Part shown: in pieces, positions 32,252 through 42,031 of the stretch
Layout of the letters: every line of letters starts with the position of its first letter
How positions within the stretch are numbered: the stretch's first letter is position 1
Assembly (NCBI GenBank): GCA_014764515.1
Contig: JACXWD010000009.1
Span: 19,915-83,914, forward strand
Direction of reading: 5' to 3'
Source of the DNA: Candidatus Polarisedimenticola svalbardensis
GTDB lineage: Bacteria > Acidobacteriota > Polarisedimenticolia > Polarisedimenticolales > Polarisedimenticolaceae
Length of the DNA: 64,000 nt
The notes under the pieces: generated by a model
Databases searched by the model: none
What the model was told of the DNA's origin: nothing
Seen by the model: the letters and a program-made list of their open reading frames with translations, nothing else
Position numbers and translations under genes: made by a program

Positions 32252-33136
32252 GTGGCCAAGATTCTCAAGAAGAAAACCATCGCGGACAAGATCACCTGGT
32301 ACGAACTTGACGCACCTCGCATCGCCCGCAAACGCAAACCGGGACAGTTCGTCATCGTCCGGCCCTGTGAAGGCGGCGAGCGCATTCCGCTCACTATCGC
32401 CGACGCCGATCCCGAGAAAGGGTCGATCACCCTGGTGGTGCAGGAGGTCGGCAAAACCACCGCCTACATGGGACGGGAACTGGAAGAAGGGGGCGACATG
32501 CTGGACGTGGTCGGTCCCCTGGGAACCGCGACCCACATTCCTGACACCCCCGGCCGGATCCTTGCCATCGCCGGCGGGCTGGGGATCGCTCCCCTGTACC
32601 CGATCCTGAAAGGGTTCAAGGAAAAGGGCCACGAGGTCACCGTGATACTGGGCGCCCGCTCCAGCGATCTCTTCATCATGCGCGAAATGACCGAAGCGCT
32701 GGTGGACAAGGTCCTGATCTGCACCGACGACGGCAGCGAAGGCCACCACGGCCTGGTGACCGAGGTGGAAAAACAGCTTCTCGAATCCGGTGAAAAGTTC
32801 GACGAGATCATCGCCATCGGCCCTGCGATCATGATGAAGTTCTGCGTCGAAACGGCACGGCCGTTCCAGGTGCCGATCACCGTCAGCCTCAATACGATCA
32901 TGATCGACGGTACAGGGATGTGCGGCGGTTGCCGGGTGCAGTACGGCGGAGCCGACAAGTTCGTATGCGTGGACGGCCCCGAATTCGACGGCTACCAGGT
33001 CAACTTCGACCGCATGATGCAGCGCCAGGCGGCGTATGCCGATCAGGAAAAGAAGGCGTACCACGACTACCTGTGCAGGCTGGAGGCGAAGGCGCAGCAG
33101 ATCGAGGCGACCGAGAAGGAAGGGGCTGTGTCATGA
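32252..33136 (+). CDS. nfnA: Ferredoxin-NADP/NADH transhydrogenase small subunit (NfnA-like)
   Basis: The 294-residue ferredoxin-NADP-reductase-fold protein has an FAD-binding lobe (KPGQFVIVRPCEGGERIPLT), a nucleotide lobe with AIAGGLGIAPLYPILKG, and the [2Fe-2S] loop DGTGMCGGCRVQYGG with a further Cys in KFVCVDGPEFDG. It starts with GTG 32252 and overlaps the large subunit gene by ATGA. With NfnB it forms the cytoplasmic flavin-bifurcating NADH-dependent ferredoxin:NADP oxidoreductase. A sulfide dehydrogenase (SudB) assignment is the main alternative, since the families are not separable by eye. Confidence 0.87.
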   Translation: MAKILKKKTIADKITWYELDAPRIARKRKPGQFVIVRPCEGGERIPLTIADADPEKGSITLVVQEVGKTTAYMGRELEEGGDMLDVVGPLGTATHIPDTPGRILAIAGGLGIAPLYPILKGFKEKGHEVTVILGARSSDLFIMREMTEALVDKVLICTDDGSEGHHGLVTEVEKQLLESGEKFDEIIAIGPAIMMKFCVETARPFQVPITVSLNTIMIDGTGMCGGCRVQYGGADKFVCVDGPEFDGYQVNFDRMMQRQAAYADQEKKAYHDYLCRLEAKAQQIEATEKEGAVS

Positions 33137-34650
33137 GCGAAATCAAGAAGCAATCCCTGACCGAAGAGCAACTGCGGGAACGGATCGAGCACCGTGAGGA
33201 GTATTCCAACAAAGACAAGCTCAAGATGGCCAAGGTCTGGTGGCGGGAACAGAAACCGGAAGACCGGGTCAAGAACACCGAGGAAGTCCCGTTCCGGCTC
33301 TCGGAACTGGAAGCCCAGGCCGAAGCGGTTCGATGCATGGACTGCATCAAGAAGAACTGCGTCGCCGGCTGCCCGGTGGCCATCGACGTGCCGGCCATGC
33401 TCCGGCTGGTGGGCGAAGGAGACTTCCGCGGCGCCGTCCGGAAAATGAAAGAGACCAACGTGCTGCCGGCGATCACCGGCCGGGTCTGCCCCCAGGAGAC
33501 CCAGTGCCAGGCGGTCTGCCTCATGAGCAAGGCCCACAAGAGCACCGACGAGGCTGTCTCCATCGGCAAGGTTGAAGCGTTCCTGGCGGACTGGGAACGG
33601 GAAAACGGCGTTGAGGTCCCCGAGTGCGCACCGGCTACCGGCAAGAAGGTCGCAGTCATCGGCGGCGGCCCCGCCGGCCTGACCTGCGCCGCCGACCTGG
33701 CCCGGCTGGGCCATGGCGTTACCATCCTTGAAGCGTTCCACAAACTGGGCGGCGTGCTGGTGTACGGCATCCCGGAATTCCGGCTGCCCAAGAAGATCGT
33801 GGAAGCCGAAATCGGTGTTCTGGGCGAGATGGGCGTGAAATTCGAACCGAACGTGGTTGTCGGGCAAACGGTAACCATCGACGAACTGCTGGAAGAAGAA
33901 GGTTACGACGCCGTATTCGTCGCCACCGGAGCCGGCCTGCCCTGGTTCATGGACCTGCCGGGTGAAGATCTGAACGGCGTGTATTCGGCCAACGAGTACC
34001 TGACCCGGGCCAACCTGATGAACGCCTACAAGTACGGCACCGAGGCGGACACCCCGATCGCACAGAGCAAGCGCCTGGCGGTGGTCGGCGGCGGCAACGT
34101 CGCCATGGACTCGGCACGGACCGCTATCCGGCTCGGTGTGCCGGAAGTCTGGCTGATCTACCGCCGCACCGAGGCGGAGATGCCGGCCCGCCTGGAAGAG
34201 ATCCATCACGCCAAGGAAGAAGGGGTCAAGCTGCACCTCCTGACCTCGCCGGTTGAATACACCGGTAACGACAAGGGGTTCGTGACCAGCATGAAGCTGC
34301 AGCGCATGGAACTGGGTGAGCCGGACGCTTCCGGCCGGCGCCGGCCGGTGCCGATCGAAGGCGCGATCGAAGAGTTCGACGTGGACACCGTCGTGGTCTC
34401 CATCGGGAACGGCGCCAACCCGCTGATCCCCAGAACCACCCCGGGGCTGGACACCAACGAACGTAAAGGCACCATCGTGGTGGACTTCGAGCGGTTCATG
34501 ACCTCTCGCCCTGCAGTGTTCGCCGGTGGAGACATCGTGGTCGGCGCCTCTACCGTGATCATGGCCATGGGCCACGGCCGCACCGCCGCAGCGTCGATCC
34601 ATCAGTACCTGGAAGACGGGGAATGGCCGAGCAACGGAGAGGCCAACTGA
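33133..34650 (+). CDS. nfnB: NADP transhydrogenase large subunit (NfnB/GltD-like)
   Basis: The start at ATG 33133 is set by the 4-base overlap with nfnA; the upstream extension is shadow. The 505-residue flavoprotein has an N-terminal double [4Fe-4S] domain (CMDCIKKNCVAGCPVAID and RVCPQETQCQAVC). An FAD-binding domain follows (VIGGGPAGLTCAADLA, residues about 172-187), then an NADPH-binding domain (VVGGGNVAMDSARTAIRLG) and the closing FAGGDIVVGASTVIMAMGHG. This is the site of electron bifurcation in Thermotoga and Clostridium NfnAB. A GltD-type glutamate synthase small subunit is less likely because nfnA is adjacent and no gltB is present. Confidence 0.88.
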   Translation: MSEIKKQSLTEEQLRERIEHREEYSNKDKLKMAKVWWREQKPEDRVKNTEEVPFRLSELEAQAEAVRCMDCIKKNCVAGCPVAIDVPAMLRLVGEGDFRGAVRKMKETNVLPAITGRVCPQETQCQAVCLMSKAHKSTDEAVSIGKVEAFLADWERENGVEVPECAPATGKKVAVIGGGPAGLTCAADLARLGHGVTILEAFHKLGGVLVYGIPEFRLPKKIVEAEIGVLGEMGVKFEPNVVVGQTVTIDELLEEEGYDAVFVATGAGLPWFMDLPGEDLNGVYSANEYLTRANLMNAYKYGTEADTPIAQSKRLAVVGGGNVAMDSARTAIRLGVPEVWLIYRRTEAEMPARLEEIHHAKEEGVKLHLLTSPVEYTGNDKGFVTSMKLQRMELGEPDASGRRRPVPIEGAIEEFDVDTVVVSIGNGANPLIPRTTPGLDTNERKGTIVVDFERFMTSRPAVFAGGDIVVGASTVIMAMGHGRTAAASIHQYLEDGEWPSNGEAN

Positions 34651-35231
34651 TCCGGGCGTTCATCGCCCTGCAGCTGGGGGAGAACAGTCTCCCCACCGCT
34701 TCGTCCGCCATCGGTGCTCTTTCAGTCGGTCCCCAGGGGGACGCAATCCGGTGGGTGCGCCCTTCGAACCTGCATGTCACCCTGCGGTTCCTGGGGAATC
34801 TGCGAGAGGATCTGCTGGAGCCGCTGCACCGGGCTGTGGGCAGCACCGTCGGCGCCGCGCCTGCTTTCGACCTCTCCATCGGACCGGTCGGCCTGTTCCC
34901 ACGTGGCCACCGTCCCCGGGTAGTGGCCGCAGGCCTGGTGCCTGAACAGCCGGTGATCCGCTTGGCGGCGACCGTGGACGATGGACTCGAAGCGGCAGGG
35001 ATCCCCAGGGAGGATCGGGCTTTCAGGGCTCACCTGACCCTGGGCCGGATCAAGCGCAACGCACCTCGATCCCTGGCCGGGCTGGAAGAACGGATTGAAC
35101 GGTTGAACCTGGACCGGGAACCACCGGCAACCATCGACAGGGTCAGACAGGTCGTACTGTTCCGGAGCGACCTGAAGCCGGACGGGCCGGTCTACACGGA
35201 ACTGTGGACAGCCCCGCTGGCAGGGGCCTGA
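34623..35231 (+). CDS. thpR: RNA 2',3'-cyclic phosphodiesterase (LigT/ThpR)
   Basis: This 202-residue 2H-phosphoesterase has both HxT motifs, HVTLRFLGNL near residue 51 and HLTLGRIKRN near residue 138, and the opening IRAFIALQL of the family. It opens 2',3'-cyclic phosphates on RNA ends; its cellular purpose in bacteria is unsettled. The ATG lies 28 bases inside the end of nfnB, and the gene stops one base short of the convergent SDR gene. Confidence 0.9.
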   Translation: MAEQRRGQLIRAFIALQLGENSLPTASSAIGALSVGPQGDAIRWVRPSNLHVTLRFLGNLREDLLEPLHRAVGSTVGAAPAFDLSIGPVGLFPRGHRPRVVAAGLVPEQPVIRLAATVDDGLEAAGIPREDRAFRAHLTLGRIKRNAPRSLAGLEERIERLNLDREPPATIDRVRQVVLFRSDLKPDGPVYTELWTAPLAGA

Positions 35232-35232
35232 T

Positions 35233-36009
35233 TCAGGCTTCCGCGGTCCTGGCAGGGAACCGCTTCGGAACGTGCAGGCCACCATCCACTTCCACCACCT
35301 CGCCGGTGATGTAGGACGCCTTGTCGCTGGCCAGGAACGCCACGGTCCGGGCAACGTCCATCGGCGTGCCGGCCCGTTTGGCGGGAACCTTGTCCAGCCA
35401 GTGCTTGCGGGCTTCGTCGGAGACCGCCTCGGTCATTTTGGTGTCAATGAATCCCGGCGCCACCGCGTTGACGGTCATGTGGTAGCGGGCCAGTTCTAGA
35501 GCCAGCGTCTTGGTCAGCCCTATAACGCCGGCCTTGGAGGCGGAGTAATTCGCCTGGCCGATATTCCCGTTGGCCGAAATGCTGGAGAGGTTGATGATGC
35601 GGCCTGCGGTTGACTTGCGCAGCAAGGCCAGGCCCTGGCGGCAGCACAGGTAGGTGCCGGTCAGGTTGACGTCGATGACCTTCTTCCAGGACTCGAACGT
35701 CATGCGGGCGAACAGACCGTCCCGGGTAATGCCGGCGTTGTTCACCAGGATGTCTAGTTTGCCGAACTTCCCCTTCACCGATCGGAACAGGGCCCAGACA
35801 GAATCGGGATCGGCCACATCACAGGTGAATCCGGCAATACGGTCGTCATCCACAGAACCGGCGACCTCCTTGCAGGCGGCATCCACCCCTTCCTGAAATA
35901 GATCCACGATCACCACGTGGGCGCCGGCGTTGTAAAACAACCGGGCGATCTCAAGGCCGATGCCCTGGGCCGAACCGGTAATCAGAGCGGTGCGATCCTG
36001 AAAATTCAT
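35233..36009 (-). CDS. SDR-family oxidoreductase (3-oxoacyl-ACP reductase-like)
   Basis: The 258-residue classical short-chain dehydrogenase has TGSAQGIGLEIARL (NAD(P) loop), NNAGITRDGLF, catalytic Ser in NLSSISA, the YSASK catalytic pair and the ending GEVVEVDGG. It resembles FabG and acetoacetyl-CoA reductases. Without acyl carrier protein or polyhydroxybutyrate genes nearby the substrate is open. The gene is single, converging with thpR on one side; a strong terminator belonging to the next gene lies just upstream of it. Confidence 0.86.
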   Translation of the reverse strand: MNFQDRTALITGSAQGIGLEIARLFYNAGAHVVIVDLFQEGVDAACKEVAGSVDDDRIAGFTCDVADPDSVWALFRSVKGKFGKLDILVNNAGITRDGLFARMTFESWKKVIDVNLTGTYLCCRQGLALLRKSTAGRIINLSSISANGNIGQANYSASKAGVIGLTKTLALELARYHMTVNAVAPGFIDTKMTEAVSDEARKHWLDKVPAKRAGTPMDVARTVAFLASDKASYITGEVVEVDGGLHVPKRFPARTAEA

Positions 36010-36037
36010 GATCCGTACTATAGCATTCCGATCCCAT

Positions 36038-36067
36038 AAAAAAAGCCCGGCGCAGGTGCGCCGGGCT
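36038..36067 (-). terminator. Rho-independent terminator of the Cys-rich propeller gene
   Basis: AGCCCGGCGCA (36044-36054) pairs perfectly with TGCGCCGGGCT (36057-36067), and reading the minus strand the stem is followed by seven T (36044-36038). It lies about 25 bases after the stop codon at 36092 and ends that transcript before the SDR gene at 36009. Confidence 0.92.
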
Positions 36068-36091
36068 TGTCGGTTGACTTGAAATCAAGGC

Positions 36092-38497
36092 TTACTGGCA
36101 GGTCTTGCTGCCGCCTTTGCCTTTGCAGCGGTTGGAACAACAGTCAGAGTTGGAAGTGCAGGCCGCTGCCGTGGGAAAGCAAGGCGGTGTATCGCAGGCC
36201 GGATCCCCTTCGCAGGAAGCGTCCGAACAATCGGCGCCACCGACACAGTCGTCGTCGATGCCGTTGTCGCAGACCTCCACAGGCCCGGTGGCGCAATCCA
36301 CGGCGCAATTGGCGCAGCCTTCTTCGCCTTCGCAGGTGCCGTCGCCGCAACAGTAGGAGTCGATCGGCGCCGGCACGTTGGTGCAGATGTTCCCCGCTTC
36401 GTTGCAGACCGCCTGGGAGCAGTCGGTGGTGTCACCGCAGCAGTACCGCGTCGACGGCTTTCCGCCGGTCTTGCCGTTGCAGTCCGCCGGACAGCTGACA
36501 CAGTCTTCGCCGTCGCCGGCTTCACAGATGCCGTTGCCGCATTCGGCGCTGGAGGCGCTGCCGCTGACACAGTCACCGGGACAGGTAGTGCAGTCCTCGA
36601 AGTCGTCGCAGACGCCGTCATTGTTACAGACGCTGCAGTTGGTACAACCGGTTGTGTCGAAACCATCGCAGGTGCCGTTGCATACCAGGACGCCGCCCGG
36701 GTCGCAGCCCTGGGTCTGGCAGGTTGCCGTTCCCAGGTCGGTGCCGTCACAGACTTCGCTCGGTTCGGCGATGTCGTTGCCGCAGGTCGCCACCGAGCCC
36801 GGGGCGATCCCGGCGCCGTATACGTCTACCGAATCGCCGCTACCGCCCCCTTCGTTGCGGTTGTCGGTGAATACGGCGATGAGGTCGTTCATGACCATGT
36901 CCATGCCGTTGTAGTCACCGAACTCAAAACTGTCGGCGATGTTGGGGGACAGGGCGGTGGTCACCCGCACCGGCGCGGACCAGGTCTGGGCGCCGTCGCT
37001 GGAAAAGCTGTAGTACACGTCCACTCCCCTGCGAGTCGGGTCCTGGCGGGTGTCGTAGTACATGACGTGGACGCCGCCATCCGGGGCGACGGATAGCCAG
37101 GGATGCCAGCGGTCCACCGCCAGAACGTCGGCTGTTTCATGGGGGACGGTCACGTTCCAGTTCGCACCGCCGTCTCGGGAGTAGGCGACCTTGATCACGC
37201 CATGGTTGGCCGACGGTGTGCCCGAGTCCGCGTTGTTGTTGTCGGTCCAGGCGGCGTAGACGCTGCCGTGGTTCGGACCGCCGGAAAGATCGGAATCGGC
37301 GGCGACGTAGACGAACGCCTCGCGGGTCTCGATGGAAGGCAGCGGGAAGATGAAGCTGGCCTGGGTGCCGGACACCACCACCGGAGCGCCGAAAGTCACT
37401 CCGCCGTCGGTGGATTTCTTCACACGGATGGTGCGGCTGTTGAACGCCGGCCAGATGTAGTACACGTTACCGTTGTTGTCGGTGGTGATATCGCTTCCGA
37501 TCCCCAGCTCCGAGCTGAGGCTGGAGAACGACTGGGTCGACCAGGTGTTGCCGAAGTCGCCGGACCAGGCGAAACGCATGACGTTGTTGTTGTGCCAGGT
37601 CATGTAGATACGGTCGGTATAAGGCGAGCCGGGGTACTGGTCGACGTGCAGGTACTCCTTGTCGGAACCACCGGTGGAGACTTCACGACGCGGGTCGCCG
37701 GGGGTCACGTTTTCCAGGCCGCTCCAGCTCAACCCATTGTTGTCGGAGCGGTAGAACCAGACCTGGCAGCCGATGAAGCCGCAGGAACCGAGAGCGGCGG
37801 CGTAGGCGTAGGTCCCGTCGGAGGACCAGTCCACCGCCGGGTCGCAACAGGTGCTGCCCAGGGGCAGCGGGACTTCGGTCCAGCTGTCGCCACCGTCGGT
37901 GGAGTAGTGCATCTTCTGGCCGCCGCCGGGACCGTTGGATCCGGCCACCACCTTGTTGGTGTCTACCGGGCTGATCTTGATGGCCGATTCGGCAGCGCCG
38001 GTCGGGTTGGTGATCCGGACCTCGCCTGAAACGAACTCGGCCCCCGGGGTGAACGCGGCCTGGTCCATACCGGCGTCCAGCTCCACGTAGAACCTCTGGC
38101 CGATCCGGGTCGCCTTGCGGTATAGCTGGCCGTCCACCAGGTAGCCACCGAACATCTGGCGGAAAATCTGGAGGGCGGAGCGGGGGTACTGGGCTTCGCC
38201 GCTGGTGCGGAAATCCGGCCGGGCCCGGCGCATCTCGATACGGAAGAACAGCGGAACCGTGTCGGTGATACCGATCTCACCAGGAGAAAGGACCGCCAGA
38301 TCCTCACGGGTCAACTGGTAATTGCGATCATCCCAGGGGCCCAGCAGGGTCATGGACTTGTAGTCCACCACGCTGTCGGCGCCCTTGGCCGGATCGATGG
38401 CATGGACCCGATCCAGGTCGATGAATGGCCCGGCCTGTGCCAGGGCGGCGGTGGCCGCCAGGGCCAGGATCGCGAGTCCGATGACGAGTTTCCGCAT
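36092..38497 (-). CDS. Secreted BNR/sialidase-type beta-propeller with Cys-rich C-terminus
   Basis: The 801-residue protein begins with a signal peptide (MRKLVIGLAILALAATAALA). Residues about 150-580 contain repeated Asp-box-like propeller units (YSTDGGDSWTEV, YRSDNNGLSWSGL, STDGGVTFG, YSRDGGANWNV and FSSDGAQTWSAP). The last 220 residues are a disulfide-rich region of repeated CGNGICEAGDGEDC-type units spaced by NGK/TGG linkers and ending in KGKGGSKTCQ. Propellers of this kind bind or cleave glycans, but no catalytic sialidase residues can be assigned by eye. The tail resembles surface or outer-membrane anchor regions seen in myxobacteria and relatives. It has its own terminator at 36038-36067. 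Confidence 0.85.
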   Translation of the reverse strand: MRKLVIGLAILALAATAALAQAGPFIDLDRVHAIDPAKGADSVVDYKSMTLLGPWDDRNYQLTREDLAVLSPGEIGITDTVPLFFRIEMRRARPDFRTSGEAQYPRSALQIFRQMFGGYLVDGQLYRKATRIGQRFYVELDAGMDQAAFTPGAEFVSGEVRITNPTGAAESAIKISPVDTNKVVAGSNGPGGGQKMHYSTDGGDSWTEVPLPLGSTCCDPAVDWSSDGTYAYAAALGSCGFIGCQVWFYRSDNNGLSWSGLENVTPGDPRREVSTGGSDKEYLHVDQYPGSPYTDRIYMTWHNNNVMRFAWSGDFGNTWSTQSFSSLSSELGIGSDITTDNNGNVYYIWPAFNSRTIRVKKSTDGGVTFGAPVVVSGTQASFIFPLPSIETREAFVYVAADSDLSGGPNHGSVYAAWTDNNNADSGTPSANHGVIKVAYSRDGGANWNVTVPHETADVLAVDRWHPWLSVAPDGGVHVMYYDTRQDPTRRGVDVYYSFSSDGAQTWSAPVRVTTALSPNIADSFEFGDYNGMDMVMNDLIAVFTDNRNEGGGSGDSVDVYGAGIAPGSVATCGNDIAEPSEVCDGTDLGTATCQTQGCDPGGVLVCNGTCDGFDTTGCTNCSVCNNDGVCDDFEDCTTCPGDCVSGSASSAECGNGICEAGDGEDCVSCPADCNGKTGGKPSTRYCCGDTTDCSQAVCNEAGNICTNVPAPIDSYCCGDGTCEGEEGCANCAVDCATGPVEVCDNGIDDDCVGGADCSDASCEGDPACDTPPCFPTAAACTSNSDCCSNRCKGKGGSKTCQ

Positions 38498-38606
38498 CCC
38501 GATGTCTCCTTTTTGGGTGAAGGGGGGGAGGTTAAGGCATAGAAACGATTGAATACGATGATTATGCCGCTATGGCAAGAAAAACGATCCGCCTCGGCGT
38601 ACCGCT

Positions 38607-41033
38607 TCAATCCTCCAGTTCGGACTGAATCTGGACCAGGAGCCCTTTGACCGAGCGAACCCGCCCATCGTCCGGCGGCATCACCTTCAGGACCTGCTGC
38701 AGGTCTGTCCGGGCTCCTTTAAGATCACCGGCATCCTTGCGAATCAGGGCCCTGAAATACCATCCGGTGGGGATCGAGGGATCCAGCCGGATCGCCGCAT
38801 CGAAGTCGGACAGGGCGCCTTGAATGTTGCCGGTGGTCTTCCGAACCATGCCCCTGCCGTTGAAAGCGTCGGCCATTTCCGGGTCCAGCTTGATCGCCTG
38901 GTCATAGTCGGCCAGGGCGCCGGTGTTGTTGCCGATGTTCATGCGCATGGTGGCCCGGTTGAACCAGGGCCGGGCCTGGTACGGATCGATCTTCACCGCC
39001 GCATCCAGGTGGGCAAGAGCTTCCTCCGGAACACCTTTCTGGAGCAGGAGGTAGCCGTAGTTGGTGTGCATCTCCACGTTGTTCGGGTGCAGCCGGAGGG
39101 ACTCGCGGATATGTTCAAGCGCTCCGTCCCCGTCACCCAGCTCCATAAGGGACTTGCTCATGTTGGCGTGGGTCTGCCAGTCGTTGCTGCGCCAGTCGTG
39201 CTGCTTCCCTTCGAGAGACAGACGGTATTCGGCAACCGCCGCCTGGTGTTCGCCGGCATCCGCCAGGTCGGCGCCTCGTGCGAAGTGGCGCCAGTGGTCC
39301 ACCGCCGGTACGTCGATCTTCAAAAATTCGTCGTAGGACGTGTTGACGAACTCGGGGATGTTCACCGCCCGGTTGGATGCAGTGGCGTTTTCGATCAGCA
39401 CCGCCGGGCTGGCGTTACCGTCCTCGTCCAGCCGGCTCAGGAACATCTGTGTGTACGGGGTAAACGACTTGGAAGACCAGACCAGCCACTTGCCGTTGGG
39501 CGAGAAACTGTGCCACGAGTTCATCAGCGGCAGGCTGCAGGCCAGTTCCCGGGACTCGCCGCCTTCGAGAGGGACGATCCGGAGTTTGCCGTCAGGCCGC
39601 ATCAACTGCCCGTTGGCGCACTGGGTGTAGACGATCCAGCGGCCGTCCGGCGACACCTTGGGGAAGCTGTTGCTCATCCCGTTGGACGAGGCGCCCTCAA
39701 CCGGCTCCGGCTTGCCGCCTTTCCCGCCGTTGAACGGGATACGGTACAGGTCGTATTTCATCTGCCGTTCGTTGGGATCGCCGGCGTAACTGGCCAGCGG
39801 CTTGCCGCGAGGGTAGGGATCCCCGGCGGCCGCCCGGGCGAAAATAATCTCTTTCCCGTCCGGGGTCCAGACTGCGTTGCAGTGCACGAACTTCGGGTCG
39901 TCGGCCCCGGGAAGCGCCTTGATCTCGCCGGTCTCCCGGTCGTGCCAGGCCAGGATTCCCCGGGTGGGGAAGAACACCTGGCTGAATTTGTAATCCTGGA
40001 AATTACGGACGTACAACGCCTCGTTGACCGTAGTCACCGTGTACCGTCCGTCGGGGCTCATGCGGGACAGGAAGCCGAAGGTGTTGTGCCCCGGCGGCCG
40101 CTCCTTGAACCGGTTCCAGGAGATGACGTCGGACGCCTCGATGGTCATGGTCTTTTCCACCGGGACGATGCCGTAGGCGCCCTTGTCCCCGTTGGGACCA
40201 TCGATATCCATTCCCAGGGTCTTGCCGTCGGCGGAGAAACTGTGGCAGTTTGCGCAGGTCGGCATGTCTTCGAGAAGTACCCGGCTGTCCTCCCGGGCTA
40301 CCGACTTCAACCTCCAGGCGATAAGCGGAACGGCGCCCGGGTCCAGCGGCTTGATCACGCCCTCGGTGGTTTTTGAAGGCATCAGCGGTACGTCACGGTA
40401 GAAGATCGGCGCTCCGACAGGGTCCATGGACGTGGTCAGGGCCAGTGATCCACGGGACAACGCCTGGTCGGCGGCGTCGAACCCGTACAGGGTCAGCCGG
40501 GCTTCCCGCCCCAGACTGTTGCGCCGTATCGTGCTCCAGACTTTCTCGGAAGGCTTCCACGTTTCCGCCGACGCATGGTATTCCGTCGGCTGGTACAACT
40601 CGTTGGCCTCACCCAGGGCCCGGGGATCGATGACGGCCGGCGCCGGTGGGCCACCCGGGACAAGAACGTACAGGTGTGCGGATCCACCCTCGAACTCGAT
40701 GTCCGCCACCCAGCGCTCCGAAGCAGCGGCCCCGTCGTGCCACCGCATGGTCGGCGCAACCATGTCCCGGGGGTAAACGGTGCCGTCGAACGGGTAGTCC
40801 ACGGTCACGACAGGAAGCTCGGCGGCTCCCCTGCCGCTCTCCACCACCGCCAGGATCTTCATCCGGAGCGAATCCTCGGGCAGGGTCGGCTCGCCGCTCC
40901 CTTCCACCAGGAAGAGATCGGCCGTCAACTCCACTTCCGGAGGAAGAACAGGCGCTTCCACCGGATCGGAGCCGCCGCAGCCTGGCATGAGGCAGATGAG
41001 CAGGATCAGGATGGTCAACCGGACTGCTGTCAT
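38607..41033 (-). CDS. Lipoprotein with monohaem site, beta-propeller and TPR domains
   Basis: The start at ATG 41033 is coupled by ATGA to the DAHP synthase gene. The first residues form a lipoprotein signal ([11 protein letters not shown], lipobox MPGC, Cys near residue 19). The 808-residue product has a beta domain, one c-type haem site [17 protein letters not shown] near residue 275, WD40/TolB-like propeller strands ([55 protein letters not shown]), and about six C-terminal TPR units (for example [20 protein letters not shown]). It is an outer-envelope protein, perhaps a sensor or scaffold for electron-transfer partners. I know of no characterised protein with this exact order. Confidence 0.85.
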   Translation of the reverse strand: MTAVRLTILILLICLMPGCGGSDPVEAPVLPPEVELTADLFLVEGSGEPTLPEDSLRMKILAVVESGRGAAELPVVTVDYPFDGTVYPRDMVAPTMRWHDGAAASERWVADIEFEGGSAHLYVLVPGGPPAPAVIDPRALGEANELYQPTEYHASAETWKPSEKVWSTIRRNSLGREARLTLYGFDAADQALSRGSLALTTSMDPVGAPIFYRDVPLMPSKTTEGVIKPLDPGAVPLIAWRLKSVAREDSRVLLEDMPTCANCHSFSADGKTLGMDIDGPNGDKGAYGIVPVEKTMTIEASDVISWNRFKERPPGHNTFGFLSRMSPDGRYTVTTVNEALYVRNFQDYKFSQVFFPTRGILAWHDRETGEIKALPGADDPKFVHCNAVWTPDGKEIIFARAAAGDPYPRGKPLASYAGDPNERQMKYDLYRIPFNGGKGGKPEPVEGASSNGMSNSFPKVSPDGRWIVYTQCANGQLMRPDGKLRIVPLEGGESRELACSLPLMNSWHSFSPNGKWLVWSSKSFTPYTQMFLSRLDEDGNASPAVLIENATASNRAVNIPEFVNTSYDEFLKIDVPAVDHWRHFARGADLADAGEHQAAVAEYRLSLEGKQHDWRSNDWQTHANMSKSLMELGDGDGALEHIRESLRLHPNNVEMHTNYGYLLLQKGVPEEALAHLDAAVKIDPYQARPWFNRATMRMNIGNNTGALADYDQAIKLDPEMADAFNGRGMVRKTTGNIQGALSDFDAAIRLDPSIPTGWYFRALIRKDAGDLKGARTDLQQVLKVMPPDDGRVRSVKGLLVQIQSELED

Positions 41034-41899
41034 GACGATCCGCGGGAGACGGTCGCTGCGGTCTTGCCCCCGGCTTCGGCTACGATGCCGGCCAGTATGT
41101 CCGGCGTGATGCCCTGGTCTCCGTCGCATCTCAAGCTCTCCCGGTCCACACCATGTTCTACAACCTCGATGAGCAGGCCATGAACCCCGGTGGCCAGGGC
41201 CGCCCGGCTCACCGAGTCCACCAGCGTCCAATCGCCGGTGGCGTGAGACGGATCCACAATCACGGGAAGCGGTGTGGCGCGGCGGAGCGGCTGGATGATG
41301 TTCAGGTCCAGAACGCTCTGGGCGTGGGTCAGATGACTGGAGGTCCGTACGCCCCGTTCGCAGAGCACGATGTTGCGATTACCCTCACGGGCGATGTATT
41401 CGGCGGCGCACAGCCACTCCATCAGGGTTGCACTCCATCCACGTTTCAGCAGGACAGGCATGCGGGTCTTGCCGACCTCGGTCAACAGCGGGAAGTTCTG
41501 CATCGACCGTGAGCCGATCTGGAGCATATCGGCGTAAGAGGCGACCTCTTCGACCCGGCGTGGATCCAGCACCTCGGTGACGATTCCCAGACCGGTTTCC
41601 CGCCGCGCCTCTGCAAGGATTTCCAGGCCTTCCGTTCCCATGCCCTGGAACGAATGGGGACTGGTCCGGGGCTTGAAGGCGCCGCCTCGCATCAGTTCGA
41701 TGCCGAGCTTCTGGACCTCCCGGGCGATGTTGAGGGTTTGTTCCCGTGATTCCACGGTGCAGGGACCGGCGATGACCACCGTGTCGGGGCCGCCGATGCG
41801 CACCCCTCCCACCAGGACCTCGTGGGTCTTCTCGGCGGCGGCGTACTCCGGCCAACACCGCCTCAAAATGCTCAGATCAGGCAGTTCAACTTTATTCAT
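41030..41899 (-). CDS. aroF: 3-deoxy-7-phosphoheptulonate synthase (DAHP synthase, type I-beta-like)
   Basis: This 289-residue TIM-barrel enzyme has the metal and substrate motifs [11 protein letters not shown] (residues 45-55), [37 protein letters not shown], and [10 protein letters not shown] with the metal-binding histidine. It lacks an N-terminal ACT-like or C-terminal chorismate mutase domain, so it should be an unregulated core enzyme. It condenses phosphoenolpyruvate with erythrose 4-phosphate, the first step to aromatic amino acids. The gene is oddly paired with an envelope lipoprotein by a 4-base overlap. Confidence 0.92.
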   Translation of the reverse strand: MNKVELPDLSILRRCWPEYAAAEKTHEVLVGGVRIGGPDTVVIAGPCTVESREQTLNIAREVQKLGIELMRGGAFKPRTSPHSFQGMGTEGLEILAEARRETGLGIVTEVLDPRRVEEVASYADMLQIGSRSMQNFPLLTEVGKTRMPVLLKRGWSATLMEWLCAAEYIAREGNRNIVLCERGVRTSSHLTHAQSVLDLNIIQPLRRATPLPVIVDPSHATGDWTLVDSVSRAALATGVHGLLIEVVEHGVDRESLRCDGDQGITPDILAGIVAEAGGKTAATVSRGSS

Positions 41900-42031
41900 A
41901 GGGCACCGAATTATACAAAAGTACGCCGATCCTTCACGCCGAACCAGAAATGATCGAAATTATGCCTGTATTCCGGCCTAATTCAGATCAAGGACCGTGG
42001 CCGCCCCGGCGAGAGCGGACCTCCGGCATAG

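Noticed and set aside
33067..34602. 511-codon minus-strand frame antisense to nfnB
   Set aside because: NfnB has all FAD, NADPH and cluster motifs; the antisense product has none.
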